A DNA stretch of 64,000 nt, from positions 372,001 to 436,000 of the forward strand of contig NZ_JAHHZM010000004.1 in the NCBI RefSeq assembly GCF_018642165.1. Direction: 5' to 3'. Of this stretch, positions 53,501 through 61,840 are shown piece after piece. The DNA comes from Echinicola shivajiensis. GTDB lineage: Bacteria > Bacteroidota > Bacteroidia > Cytophagales > Cyclobacteriaceae. The notes under the pieces were generated by a model. It worked only from the letters and a program-made list of their open reading frames with translations. It was not told the origin of the DNA and searched no databases. A program made the position numbers and the translations under genes. Position 1 is the stretch's first letter. Every line of letters starts with the position of its first letter.

Positions 53501-56228
53501 GGCAAACACTGGTAATAGGGTTGTCCGGATCGGTGTCATCTGTTAGGGTAACTCCTTGAATAGGGATTTCTTCAATACCCTTGCCATTACGGTAGGAAAC
53601 AAAGATTTTTTCACTGTCATTTCCAAATTCCAGTCCATATACCTCATCATCACAACCTAGGTCAATCGTTGCATACTCACTAAGCTCACCTGTTTGTTCA
53701 TTAAAATCGAAGACATCAACCATACTACATCCATTGGCATCCACAATGGTTACCGCTAGTTTCTCTCCGTCGGGGCTGAATTTCATGGATCCCGTTCCAG
53801 TACCAAAATCATGGGAATTGCCCACTGAGCTATTGATAGATTGGCCAATACCCTGAGAAGTGATGGGGTAGGCACGGAAAGTATTATTGCCCAATTCATG
53901 AAACATCACCCAAGTGGTGTCTCCTGAGGCAATGGCTGCTGATTGTTCTGTGCCAGGGCTAAAGAGGAAATTATCTCCACTTACCACACTACCAACGCCC
54001 TGTTGATTTTCTCCCTTGATGTCTACCAGAGAAAATTTCACTTGGTTTCCGCCTCCAGAGGCTTCCTCTGTGGTTAATAGGTAATATAGTGTTTGTTCTC
54101 TTGGAACTTTTATAGCGATCACACTTTGAGAGGAATTATTGTCTCCCCCTATATCTTCCCCACCTTGCATGGGGTTACCATTCAAGTCCCAAACTGTTTT
54201 ACCGTCAGTGTAGAAAAGAACCTGGCCTGACTGATCAGAAATAGTGGTGGTACCTGCTGGTAAATCCCAGGTAAAGCCAGGATCTTCGACTGGTCTAGGA
54301 ACGGGGCCTTCGGGATCATCTGGATCCGGATTAAAGTCCAAGCCCGCTCCATCTCCGAAATACCAAATATTATTGGTTTGGTCATTCACTTTTTCATTGG
54401 CTACGGGGTCCCACATTTTAATGGTGGTCTCCGCATAGACATAACAGGAGGAGCCAGGTTCGCGGGCCAAGACCCAGTAAGTGCCAGGTTCACAAACCTC
54501 ATTGGCACCTTCGCCTATCCAACCCTCTTCTTTTTTGTTTGACCAAAAGTATTCATAGTTGGAGCCACCATTTTGGCCTCCGCCACCGCCAGTTCCGGGG
54601 ATGCCTATTCCACCTCCTCCGCCACCGCCAGAACCTCCGCCTTGGCCTTCTTCACCGGATTGGACATCCAGCATCTCATTAAGGTCCAGACAGGTCATAC
54701 AGGTTGTGGTGTCAGAGGGCATAAAACTGGCCTGCAGGTTGTTTTCCTGAAAGGTAATTGGATAGGATACTGTATCAGCAGTTCCATCCTCTAAGGTGAC
54801 TATAAGGGTTACGGTAATGTTCTGTTGACCAGTGGCATCTGCTGGTAAAAGCAGGTGCTCCTCAGTAAGTTCAAGTTCTATCACTTCTCCGTCCTGATCA
54901 GTAGGGGGAGGGTTTAAGATCCATTCGTATGAAGCCACAGGTACATTGGGAGGGGTTACCATGGAAGTGATCTGCAGTGGATTATTCATACAAGGCATCT
55001 GTGGGGTCCAAGTGAAATCTGCAGCTACATTTAAATTTAAGTTAGGAGCAAAAGTGGTAAAAGTAGTACCACAAAAATCCGCTCCTCCAAAAGGATCTTC
55101 ATCGACCTCTAATAGTTCTAAATCTGGTTCATCAGGATTGGTAACTGTTCCTACAAAATAAGCATCGCTGCCAGTTTCCTTATAGATATAATAAAGTTGC
55201 CCATCAGGACCTACTTTCAGGTCGTGAACCTCTTCCACTGGGTTTTCTAATGGTACGAGTTCTGGTGTGGCATCAGGGCTTGATAGGCGGTAAAGGTTAG
55301 CTCCTTGACTATAATAAATATAGTCTCCAGAGGGAGTAACAGTCAATCCACCAAAGGGCTCGTTTCCGTTTCCTGCGGTTTGTGGCATTTCGTTCAGAGA
55401 GCCGAAAGTTCCTGTTTCCGTGTTAATATTGATAAAGGCCAAATTGCCTCCAGTGCCTTCAGGAACTAGAAACAAAGTCCCCCTGTTGACATTGGTGTTT
55501 TCTACAAAATAAGCGGCTTTTGGAGTAAAAGGAATTGAACTGGGAGTCCGGTCCGAGAAGACGCCTTCTTGATCCTGGATTTCCCGAGTAACCAAATCAC
55601 CATTTTCAAAGCTGACCAAGAAGTTGATGTCACTGCTAGCGCCGGTTCCTGGCACAACTAATACAAAGCCTTGGGCAGGACCAATTACCCCTCCTTGGGT
55701 GACTGCCCCAGCTGGCGGTTGTCCAGTGGGAGCTCCACCTTGGTCATTCATGTCAACTATGGCATATTCAAGATTGCCTGAAGAGGAAAGGAAAAGGATA
55801 TAAAATAATTGGTTTCCTCCATCAGGCTGATAATCCAATGGTGCAATGGCAATGGTTTGACGACCTGATTCATCTCCACCAAGTTCATTGCCAGGGAAAT
55901 CAGGAAGTCCCTGGATTTGTTCGTTAAGATGATTATAAACTAATGCCCCATCTGTGTAAAATAGCATCTCTCCGGTAATGGGATCAATGGCCCCTGCAAT
56001 GTTTCCGGTACCCAAGGGTTGATTGCCTGGTAGTGTTTCTACACTAGGGGTATCCCCTCTGCCAAAAGAAATATAATTATTTTGAGTACCTGCCCCACAG
56101 TATCCGAATATCCATTCGTTATTGTTATATCCCTGTGAAAAAATGTTGTTTGTGGTTAAAAAGAATAAAATTATCCCATAGCATATATAAATCAATCTGA
56201 AATTTATGTATATAGGAGTCCTTTTCAT
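50586..56228 (-). CDS. Giant T9SS type-B sorting-domain cell-surface protein
   Basis: A 1880-residue secreted protein. Signal peptide about 1-32; two homologous beta-propeller-like regions (about 36-395 and 616-1030), each opening NN-x-W-x-FG-x-GAG and sharing FYTDG and SPDG-type blades; a Gly-rich linker near 526-556; PKD/Ig-like modules (about 1060-1780); and a C-terminal gliding-motility-associated type-B sorting domain (about 1785-1880; IYNRWGELI, CTWDG, VPVGTYPVIIKFY). Type-B domains are exported by T9SS with help from a PorP/SprF-type partner, encoded divergently 80 bases away. Adhesion is the usual role of such proteins; the ligand is unknown. Confidence 0.9.
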   Translation of the reverse strand: MKRTPIYINFRLIYICYGIILFFLTTNNIFSQGYNNNEWIFGYCGAGTQNNYISFGRGDTPSVETLPGNQPLGTGNIAGAIDPITGEMLFYTDGALVYNHLNEQIQGLPDFPGNELGGDESGRQTIAIAPLDYQPDGGNQLFYILFLSSSGNLEYAIVDMNDQGGAPTGQPPAGAVTQGGVIGPAQGFVLVVPGTGASSDINFLVSFENGDLVTREIQDQEGVFSDRTPSSIPFTPKAAYFVENTNVNRGTLFLVPEGTGGNLAFININTETGTFGSLNEMPQTAGNGNEPFGGLTVTPSGDYIYYSQGANLYRLSSPDATPELVPLENPVEEVHDLKVGPDGQLYYIYKETGSDAYFVGTVTNPDEPDLELLEVDEDPFGGADFCGTTFTTFAPNLNLNVAADFTWTPQMPCMNNPLQITSMVTPPNVPVASYEWILNPPPTDQDGEVIELELTEEHLLLPADATGQQNITVTLIVTLEDGTADTVSYPITFQENNLQASFMPSDTTTCMTCLDLNEMLDVQSGEEGQGGGSGGGGGGGIGIPGTGGGGGQNGGSNYEYFWSNKKEEGWIGEGANEVCEPGTYWVLAREPGSSCYVYAETTIKMWDPVANEKVNDQTNNIWYFGDGAGLDFNPDPDDPEGPVPRPVEDPGFTWDLPAGTTTISDQSGQVLFYTDGKTVWDLNGNPMQGGEDIGGDNNSSQSVIAIKVPREQTLYYLLTTEEASGGGNQVKFSLVDIKGENQQGVGSVVSGDNFLFSPGTEQSAAIASGDTTWVMFHELGNNTFRAYPITSQGIGQSINSSVGNSHDFGTGTGSMKFSPDGEKLAVTIVDANGCSMVDVFDFNEQTGELSEYATIDLGCDDEVYGLEFGNDSEKIFVSYRNGKGIEEIPIQGVTLTDDTDPDNPITSVCPSCFESASTQAQIEQCIQDSRTTLSGSAGGNLGALQMGPDGQIYVSVVGAPQVGTIQPGADCNPSFYNEQGPVTNGTNNLGLPSYVQNSGSNVPDPEISGPERVCLDENGLALVEFEGAGEPDIDFYDWTISDSNGATVFSYSGEGDDFQNMEYSFDSAGVYTVFLDVERCGNPNYYSGNMEIEVVAPPVITLQDDVTFCAGDTITLTAIDGYDPSEGLYTFEWQNAAGELLGDENSNSIDISEESIYTVTVSYIVPAGADSTFLSCPASSSIFAGPAFDFELNQDAAESCYESTTILFTPDSPVDGQWFYQLQGSDDPPVALGPGYDLELDVNTLPGPGTYDIIIQVEDPILPGCIVEKRAELLVLPLPEFTTTVISTATDCASPEGSFDITMLADADTVTIVETNEVFIDVSQDDVLGPFESLLPGIYTVIAVNDNGCIFAQTVNITNENPPAGFEFSISTTPETCGPDGIVDGSMEITLTGSPQTGSYVITKEADGSQYSGDIDGSVLIPLGGGNYAVEISDPNGCAVSAPEMHNIPGKRLTRFSIPIDPIACGAYYFSPEPTTGVAYTITAPDGSVLSPEPNGLFILEQGGIYSILGEDLVGEDCPNTKEMNLTINDQVEYSLPEPDYDCEDGVRYTAEIAPEFDPADYIYIWRNSLGEIEGRNQSFAPNIPGNYSLDVQPRDGTICPRPPLEFTVDPIPEEVEVELTITSGFCFGATTATLTANYDLPPGVDAEPVWFTVDENNVSTYIPGLDGMDEITVTEPGTYRVRMIYVAFGKICSLGTGRVDVVTSTSVPPVLESSYTICAIEGYTQTIDSLGVWETYEWYLEDDLVSTDSTFTPTLPGNYTLMLTDEAECLFVETFEVIEDCRLRIIFPDALIPEDPERNFVVFVNDFVDEISVLIYNRWGELIKHCIQQNVPENSPFCTWDGTVNGEKVPVGTYPVIIKFYSKDQNLEKTIKKAIVVVE

Positions 56229-56308
56229 AATTTAACAGCTGATGTAAACAACACCCTTCCCAGGCAAAACGTTTATAATCTTAGTTATTCAAATTAACGA
56301 ACAAATAT

Positions 56309-57358
56309 TTGTTTAGGTCTTATATAAATATAGTTTTTTGCACTTTAGCATTCACGTTCATTACTAAAATAAGTTTTGGACAAGATCCTCAATATAGTCA
56401 GTATTATGCTGCCCCGCTTTATTTGAACCCAGCTTTTGCAGGATCAGATTACCAAACACGTATTGGGGCGAATTATCGCACCCAATGGCCAGGGCTGGAC
56501 GCGCAGTTTAAAACATTTTCCGTTTATGCCGATACTTTTCTAGAACGCTATAATAGTGGTTTTGGTTTAATGATCATGAACGATGTAGAAGGGGCTGCAG
56601 ATTTAAAATCCCTAACCATTTCTGGAATATACTCATATGAACTGAAAATTGCAGAATCTGTTTATTTTCGACCAGGATTTCAGGCTAGTTATATCCGTAG
56701 GGATATAGGGTATTTTGAGAATTTAATATTTGCCAATCAGATTAATCCTGAAGACCCTTTTGGTCCTTTATTGCCTGGTAATTCCAATTTAGCTGGATTG
56801 GGTGAACCTGTGAATTTGGTGTCCTTATCCTTTGGAGGATTATTTTATACCGAAAATCTATGGTTAGGAGCATCTGTGCACCATATCAATCAACCCAACC
56901 AGTCTTTTTTGGATGGGGAGAGTTTATTGCCAAGAAAATATTCAGCACATGCCGGATATAGAATTGGATTGGGGCATGGTGCCATGAAAAGGGATTTTAC
57001 CCATACTTATAAACAACGGTATTTTGTTCCTACAGTCAACTATAAAAGACAGGGGCCGTTTGAGCAATTGGATCTGGGAGCTTATTTGTATGCAGAACCT
57101 TTAATTTTTGGACTTTGGTATAGAGGACTTCCTTATAAACCATTGAATAGCGAAAGTAATCGGGATGCCATTGTGGCTTTGGTCGGCGTTAGCCTTCCCT
57201 CAGGGCTGGATGTTGGTTATAGTTTTGATTATACCGTTTCGCAATTGGGGATTCAATCAGGAGGGGCACATGAGATAAGTATTTCCCTGAGATTTCCCGA
57301 TAAGAACCCTGGCGCACCGAGGCTAAGAGATACGCTATTGCCATGTCCTAAATTTTAG
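56309..57358 (+). CDS. PorP/SprF family type IX secretion membrane protein
   Basis: A 349-residue outer-membrane barrel of the PorP/SprF family. After a signal peptide (ISFGQ near residue 24) comes the hallmark DPQYSQYYAAPLYLNPAFAGS, then a strand-rich body with YRTQWPG, GLMIMNDVEGA, SFGGLFYTENLWLGASVHHINQP, and a C-terminal EISISLRF. SprF-type proteins are needed for secretion of type-B CTD cargo. The divergent giant protein is the likely client. The only candidate start is TTG 56309, which itself overlaps an AATATTTG -7-like box; no in-frame ATG exists between the stop upstream and the signal peptide. Start therefore uncertain. Confidence 0.9.
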   Translation: MFRSYINIVFCTLAFTFITKISFGQDPQYSQYYAAPLYLNPAFAGSDYQTRIGANYRTQWPGLDAQFKTFSVYADTFLERYNSGFGLMIMNDVEGAADLKSLTISGIYSYELKIAESVYFRPGFQASYIRRDIGYFENLIFANQINPEDPFGPLLPGNSNLAGLGEPVNLVSLSFGGLFYTENLWLGASVHHINQPNQSFLDGESLLPRKYSAHAGYRIGLGHGAMKRDFTHTYKQRYFVPTVNYKRQGPFEQLDLGAYLYAEPLIFGLWYRGLPYKPLNSESNRDAIVALVGVSLPSGLDVGYSFDYTVSQLGIQSGGAHEISISLRFPDKNPGAPRLRDTLLPCPKF

Positions 57359-57366
57359 TAGCTTTG
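57337..57366 (+). promoter_or_regulatory. Promoter of the M48 protease gene
   Basis: -33-like ATTG (57337-57340), 18-base spacer, exact -7 TAGCTTTG (57359-57366). The ATG follows four bases later, so the transcript should begin at the start codon. Confidence 0.55.
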
Positions 57367-57370
57367 CCGC

Positions 57371-58603
57371 ATGAGCGCAGAAGGACTGAAATACCTAATG
57401 ATTGGCCTGATCATAGCAGGCTTCATTTTTGATAAACTTACAAGTTGGCTAAATGTTCGTCAGCAAGTACCGGAAGTACCCAAAACTTTGACCAATCATT
57501 TAGATCAAGTTAAACTTCAAGAATCAAAAAACTACCAAAAGGTAAATTATAAGTTTGGGCTCTTAACTGGATTATTGTCGTTTATTATAACACTGATATT
57601 TCTGTATTGGGGAATTTTTGGGGCCTTAGATACCATAGTGAATTCTTGGCTTGAAAACCCAATTTGGCAATCATTGGTTTATTTTGGATTGCTTTATATC
57701 GGTTCGGATTTGCTTTCACTGCCCTTCGACTATTACCACACCTTTAGAATCGAGGAGGATTTTGGCTTTAACAAAACCAGTAGAAAGACCTTCTTTTTGG
57801 ACAAGCTTAAGGGGTATGCCTTGGCTATAATAATTGGAGGTGGTTTACTGGCCTTTTTGCTCTGGTTGATCAATGAGCTGGGCAGTTCTTTTTGGCTGTA
57901 TTTCTGGATAGTAGCCGCCTTTTTCATGGTGCTGCTCAATATGTTCTACACTTCCTGGATTTTGCCATTATTCAACAAACTCAGCCCTTTGGAAGAAGGA
58001 GAGCTGAAGGAAAGTATTATGGCCTATGCTGCTTCTGTGGGATTTTCTCTGGAGAATGTTTTCGTTATTGATGGCAGTTCCCGTTCAACTAAAGCCAATG
58101 CTTTCTTTTCGGGAATTGGCAAACAAAAAAAAGTGGTCTTATACGATACCCTGATTGAACAACACAGCAAAGAAGAGCTAGTGGCTGTTTTGGCACATGA
58201 GATAGGCCATTATAAGAAAAAGCATATACAGCAGGGCATGGTCATTAGTGTTTTGCAGGTTGGTTTGATGCTTTATATTCTGTCATTATTTGTAAACAGT
58301 GAAATGATCAGTTTGGCCATGGGAGCAGAAAGAGTTGCGGTGCATTTGAACCTGATTGGCTTTATGTTGCTTTTTTCTCCGATATCTACCTTTTTAGGTA
58401 TTGGGATGAATGTTTTGAGCAGAAAAAATGAGTTTGAAGCTGATAGATATGCCAAAGAGACCTATGCAGGAGAACCTTTGGCAGCAGCCTTGAAGACCCT
58501 TTCAGTAAAGACCCTTAGTCAGATCAATCCACATCCTTTACATGTGTTTGTCAATTATTCCCATCCTCCATTGATGGAAAGGTTAGCTAAGTTAGAAGTC
58601 TAA
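57371..58603 (+). CDS. M48 family metalloprotease (Ste24/CAAX-protease-like)
   Basis: A 410-residue multi-pass membrane zinc protease of the Ste24/M48 type. N-terminal and central hydrophobic helices (about 65-90, 105-125, 155-195, 290-310 and 325-345) surround the active site HEIGH (about 276-280), with the third ligand in EFEADRYA (about 356). Substrate-pocket blocks DGSSRSTKANAFFSGIGKQKKVVLYDTL and NPHPLHVFVNYSHPP match Ste24 closely. Bacteria lack prenylated proteins, so the natural substrate is probably damaged or membrane-embedded protein. Full length. Confidence 0.94.
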   Translation: MSAEGLKYLMIGLIIAGFIFDKLTSWLNVRQQVPEVPKTLTNHLDQVKLQESKNYQKVNYKFGLLTGLLSFIITLIFLYWGIFGALDTIVNSWLENPIWQSLVYFGLLYIGSDLLSLPFDYYHTFRIEEDFGFNKTSRKTFFLDKLKGYALAIIIGGGLLAFLLWLINELGSSFWLYFWIVAAFFMVLLNMFYTSWILPLFNKLSPLEEGELKESIMAYAASVGFSLENVFVIDGSSRSTKANAFFSGIGKQKKVVLYDTLIEQHSKEELVAVLAHEIGHYKKKHIQQGMVISVLQVGLMLYILSLFVNSEMISLAMGAERVAVHLNLIGFMLLFSPISTFLGIGMNVLSRKNEFEADRYAKETYAGEPLAAALKTLSVKTLSQINPHPLHVFVNYSHPPLMERLAKLEV

Positions 58604-58665
58604 GATTCAATTTTGTTTATTAATGGCTGTTAAAGTGAAGTTTAAGTAAGTGATAAAGAATGCGG

Positions 58666-58673
58666 TATTTTTG
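58666..58673 (+). promoter_or_regulatory. -7 promoter box of the M81 lipoprotein gene
   Basis: TATTTTTG, an exact TAnnTTTG match, with a TTTA -33-like element 21 bases upstream (58641-58644); leader about 50 bases. Confidence 0.4.
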
Positions 58674-58727
58674 AAACATTTGGTAAAAATTTAATTAAAT
58701 TGAATAAATTAATTAAAAACTTTACTT

Positions 58728-60305
58728 ATGAGCAAACCAATTACCGCGACTACATTATTTTGTTTAATGCTTTTTGTTCTTGGGATTTCGAGTTGTTCTT
58801 CTTCATCAGAAAAAGAAGAGCAGGATTTACCAAGAATAGCCATAGCTGGATTGGCGATTGAATCCAGTACCTTTTCTCCTGCAGTGACTGAAAAAGATGC
58901 TTTCAAGGCGAGAAGGGGAGAGGAGATTTACTCTTATTATCCATTTATGTCAGAAGGTTCTGAAAACCGAAAAAGGGCTGATTGGGTACCGACTTTGAAA
59001 GGCCACGCCATTCCAGGAGGCATTGTGAGTAAGGAAGCCTATGAATCCTTGATGTCTGAAACCCTGACGATGCTCAAAGAAAATGGTCCATATGACGGCT
59101 TGTTTTTTGATATTCATGGCGCCATGAGTGTTCAAGGCATTGATGATCCTGAAGGAGATATGATAGAAAAGATCCGAGAGGTGATCGGGGAAGATGCCAT
59201 TATTTCCACCTCAATGGACCTTCATGGTAATGTTTCACATAGACTGGCAAAGCATTCTGATATCATAACTTGTTATAGATTAGCTCCACATGAAGATGCC
59301 TTGGAATCTAAGAAAAGGGCAATGGATAATTTATTGGAAAGATTGGAGAGCGGAAAGGGTAAGCCTGCATATAAGGCCTATGTTCCAGTACCTATTTTAT
59401 TGCCTGGAGAAAAAACTTCCACCCGAATTGAGCCGGGAAAAAGTCTGTATGAGCAAGTTGCTCCAGCGGCAGATCAAGAAGGTGTTGTGGATGCTGCAAT
59501 TTGGATAGGCTATGCTTGGGCAGATGAGCCTAGAAATCATGGAGTGGTAATGGTGACAGGCGATGATAAGGAAAAAGTAGGCAGCACAGCTGAGAAATTA
59601 GCAGAAAGTTTTTGGTCAGTCAGGGAGGAATTTGACTTTGTCGCCCCTACTGCCAGCCTTGAAGAGGCTTTGGATGCTGCAGTAAAAAGCGATAAGGTAC
59701 CATTTATGATCAGTGATTCAGGGGATAATCCAACTGCTGGTGGCGCAGGGGATGTTACTTGGACCTTAAAAGAAATATTGGAAAGGCCAGAATTTAAAAA
59801 GGAAGATGGCCCTTCATTGATTTATGCATCTATTCCTGGTCCAAAGCTAGTAGAGGCTGCCGAAAAAGTAGGGGTTGGTGAAGTGGTTGAAGCTCCTGTA
59901 GGGGCAGCTGTAGACGATCGATTTGCTGGTCCAATAACCTTGAAGGGAAAGGTGCTGGCCATAGAAAAAGGTGATAGAGATGCAGATGTAGAGGTTGTTG
60001 TAAAGGTAGGTTCGGTTAATGTGATTGTTACCAAAAAGCGTAAGCCATACCATCATGAAAGTGATTTCACCAATTTGGGTCTAAATCCTAAAGAAACAGA
60101 TATTGTAGTTGTAAAAATAGGGTATCTAGTTCCTGAATTGTATAATATGAGAGCTGATTGGCTGTTGGCATTAACTCCAGGTGGAGTAGACCAAGATTTG
60201 ATGCGATTAGACTATAAGCGCATCAAGCGTCCCATGTTCCCATTCGATCCTGATATGGAAAAGCCAGACTTATCTGCACAGTTTATTCCTTTATCTCATG
60301 AATAA
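58728..60305 (+). CDS. M81 family (MlrC-like) metallopeptidase lipoprotein
   Basis: A 525-residue exported lipoprotein (lipobox GISSC after a signal peptide). The MlrC/DUF1485 N-terminal domain has RIAIAGLAIESSTFSP, GLFFDIHGAMSVQGIDDPEGD, ISTSMDLHGNVS and YRLAPHEDALESKKRA, with the family's His/Asp ligand pattern; the C-terminal MlrC domain has DSGDNPTAGGAGDVTWTL. MlrC in Sphingomonas cleaves linearised microcystin; most homologues act on unknown peptides. Here it is anchored in the envelope, unlike cytosolic MlrC. Monocistronic with a terminator. Confidence 0.9.
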   Translation: MSKPITATTLFCLMLFVLGISSCSSSSEKEEQDLPRIAIAGLAIESSTFSPAVTEKDAFKARRGEEIYSYYPFMSEGSENRKRADWVPTLKGHAIPGGIVSKEAYESLMSETLTMLKENGPYDGLFFDIHGAMSVQGIDDPEGDMIEKIREVIGEDAIISTSMDLHGNVSHRLAKHSDIITCYRLAPHEDALESKKRAMDNLLERLESGKGKPAYKAYVPVPILLPGEKTSTRIEPGKSLYEQVAPAADQEGVVDAAIWIGYAWADEPRNHGVVMVTGDDKEKVGSTAEKLAESFWSVREEFDFVAPTASLEEALDAAVKSDKVPFMISDSGDNPTAGGAGDVTWTLKEILERPEFKKEDGPSLIYASIPGPKLVEAAEKVGVGEVVEAPVGAAVDDRFAGPITLKGKVLAIEKGDRDADVEVVVKVGSVNVIVTKKRKPYHHESDFTNLGLNPKETDIVVVKIGYLVPELYNMRADWLLALTPGGVDQDLMRLDYKRIKRPMFPFDPDMEKPDLSAQFIPLSHE

Positions 60306-60345
60306 TCAATTGGATAAGAAGTAATTTAATTTGTCAACAACTCAT

Positions 60346-60384
60346 AAAACCCCATTTCTGGATATAGAGATGGGGCTTTTTTAT
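60346..60384 (+). terminator. Terminator of the M81 gene
   Basis: aaaaccccatttct and agagatggggctttttt form a hairpin with a T run, about 40 bases after the stop. Confidence 0.8.
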
Positions 60385-60529
60385 GATGAGTTTTCAAGAT
60401 GATAGGGTATGCCAAATTAAACCTTTAATAAGGGGATGGAGGATTGATAGAAAAATTGTAACTTAAATGTAATGTGTAGATTTTCAGTGTTTTATTTCTT
60501 TTGTTAGCATTAATATTTTATAATTTTTT

Positions 60530-61822
60530 ATGAAACAGGCGGTTCTAATTATTCATGGTATTGGAGAACAAAAGCCCATGGAAACCCTTAGGGGTTTTGT
60601 GACAGCCTTAGTAGGGAAGGAATATACTAGTGCTCCAGATTTGGTGGATGATACTTTTGAGCTGAGAAAGTTGAGTTATTTTGATGAAAAAGGTAATAAA
60701 CCCAATACTGATTTTTATGAATTATATTGGGCTTACAGGTTTAGGGATTCAACATTTTCACAGGTTCTAAAATGGTTTGTTGGATTGATTCAATCTGAAA
60801 ATATTCCAAAAAGATTTTATTTTATCAAAACAATTTTGGTTTTGATTTGCGTGTTTTTCTTTGTTGTAATTTTTCTATTAATGCTTAATTTTTTGTGGGG
60901 GCCAGAAAAGAGTGGCTCCGCTAACATCTTTAGTACGTACTCTTGGGAAACAGTAGCACTAATAGCGGAATTTATTCTTTCATTTGCTTCCTATTATTTC
61001 ATAAAAAAAATAGCAATGACAGCAGGTGATGCTTCAAGGTATTTGAGTCCAGGCCCTGAGAATATCCAAGAAAGGCAGGCCATTAAAAAAGCCGGAATTC
61101 AAACCATTTATTATTTACATGAAAAAAAGGATTACGATAGGATTTTGTTGGTTGGGCATAGTTTGGGAAGTGTAATTGGATATGATATTCTTAAGCATGC
61201 TTGGCCAAAGTATAATCGAAAATTGGTGTTTGATTCACATAATACAAAAGACCATTTCAAGAGAAAGGCTGAATATCCATATAAGTTTCGCGATAGCCAA
61301 TACCTCTATTGGTCAAGCCAAATCGGGCTGGACAAATGGAAGGTGTCTGATTTTATTACTTTGGGTAGCCCTCTTACCTATGCGGATTTTTTGTTGGCGG
61401 ATAATAGGGAAGAATTTACACAAAGGATCATTCAAAGGGAAATACCTGTCTGTCCACCAGTGAAAGGTAATCTTGAGTTAGATGATAAAGATTATTTATT
61501 CCAATATGGTTATCTGGATGGTCAAAAAGTCATATTGCATCATGCCGCTCATTTTGCACTGACAAGATGGACCAATATATTCTTCGAAGGAGATATCTTA
61601 GGAGGAGAACTGACTTCTTTGTTTGGCAAGGGGATCATTGACAAGAAAGTAGAATTGATTAAAAAGTATAAAGCCGGAAGAACTAAAAAGATTGATGGAA
61701 AAATTTCTTCCCATACTAAATATTGGATGAATGGTGATATGTTGAAGAATGAATCCGTAGAGTTGCTTAAGCATATTATATTTAAGAGTGGAAAAGGTTT
61801 GAATAATGAGCGATCAATGTAA
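60530..61822 (+). CDS. Alpha/beta-hydrolase-like membrane protein of unknown substrate
   Basis: A 430-residue protein opening with VLIIHGIGEQKPME, the oxyanion-region motif of large bacterial lipases/esterases. Two membrane helices follow (about 102-122 and 140-160) within an insert. The nucleophile elbow is GHSLG with Ser 211; a catalytic His may lie in LHHAAHFALTRW near 340. It resembles uncharacterised 'alpha/beta hydrolase' or PGAP1-like lipases that act on lipids at the membrane. Codons look more A/T-rich than those of its neighbours. It lies 18 bases before the phosphotriesterase-family gene, so co-expression is likely. Confidence 0.75.
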   Translation: MKQAVLIIHGIGEQKPMETLRGFVTALVGKEYTSAPDLVDDTFELRKLSYFDEKGNKPNTDFYELYWAYRFRDSTFSQVLKWFVGLIQSENIPKRFYFIKTILVLICVFFFVVIFLLMLNFLWGPEKSGSANIFSTYSWETVALIAEFILSFASYYFIKKIAMTAGDASRYLSPGPENIQERQAIKKAGIQTIYYLHEKKDYDRILLVGHSLGSVIGYDILKHAWPKYNRKLVFDSHNTKDHFKRKAEYPYKFRDSQYLYWSSQIGLDKWKVSDFITLGSPLTYADFLLADNREEFTQRIIQREIPVCPPVKGNLELDDKDYLFQYGYLDGQKVILHHAAHFALTRWTNIFFEGDILGGELTSLFGKGIIDKKVELIKKYKAGRTKKIDGKISSHTKYWMNGDMLKNESVELLKHIIFKSGKGLNNERSM

Positions 61823-61840
61823 ATAATGAAATAATGTTGA

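Noticed and set aside
54559-54750. Open frame on the plus strand, Pro/Gly-rich
   Set aside because: Antisense shadow of the Gly-rich linker of the giant type-B protein; composition is a by-product of GGN codons.
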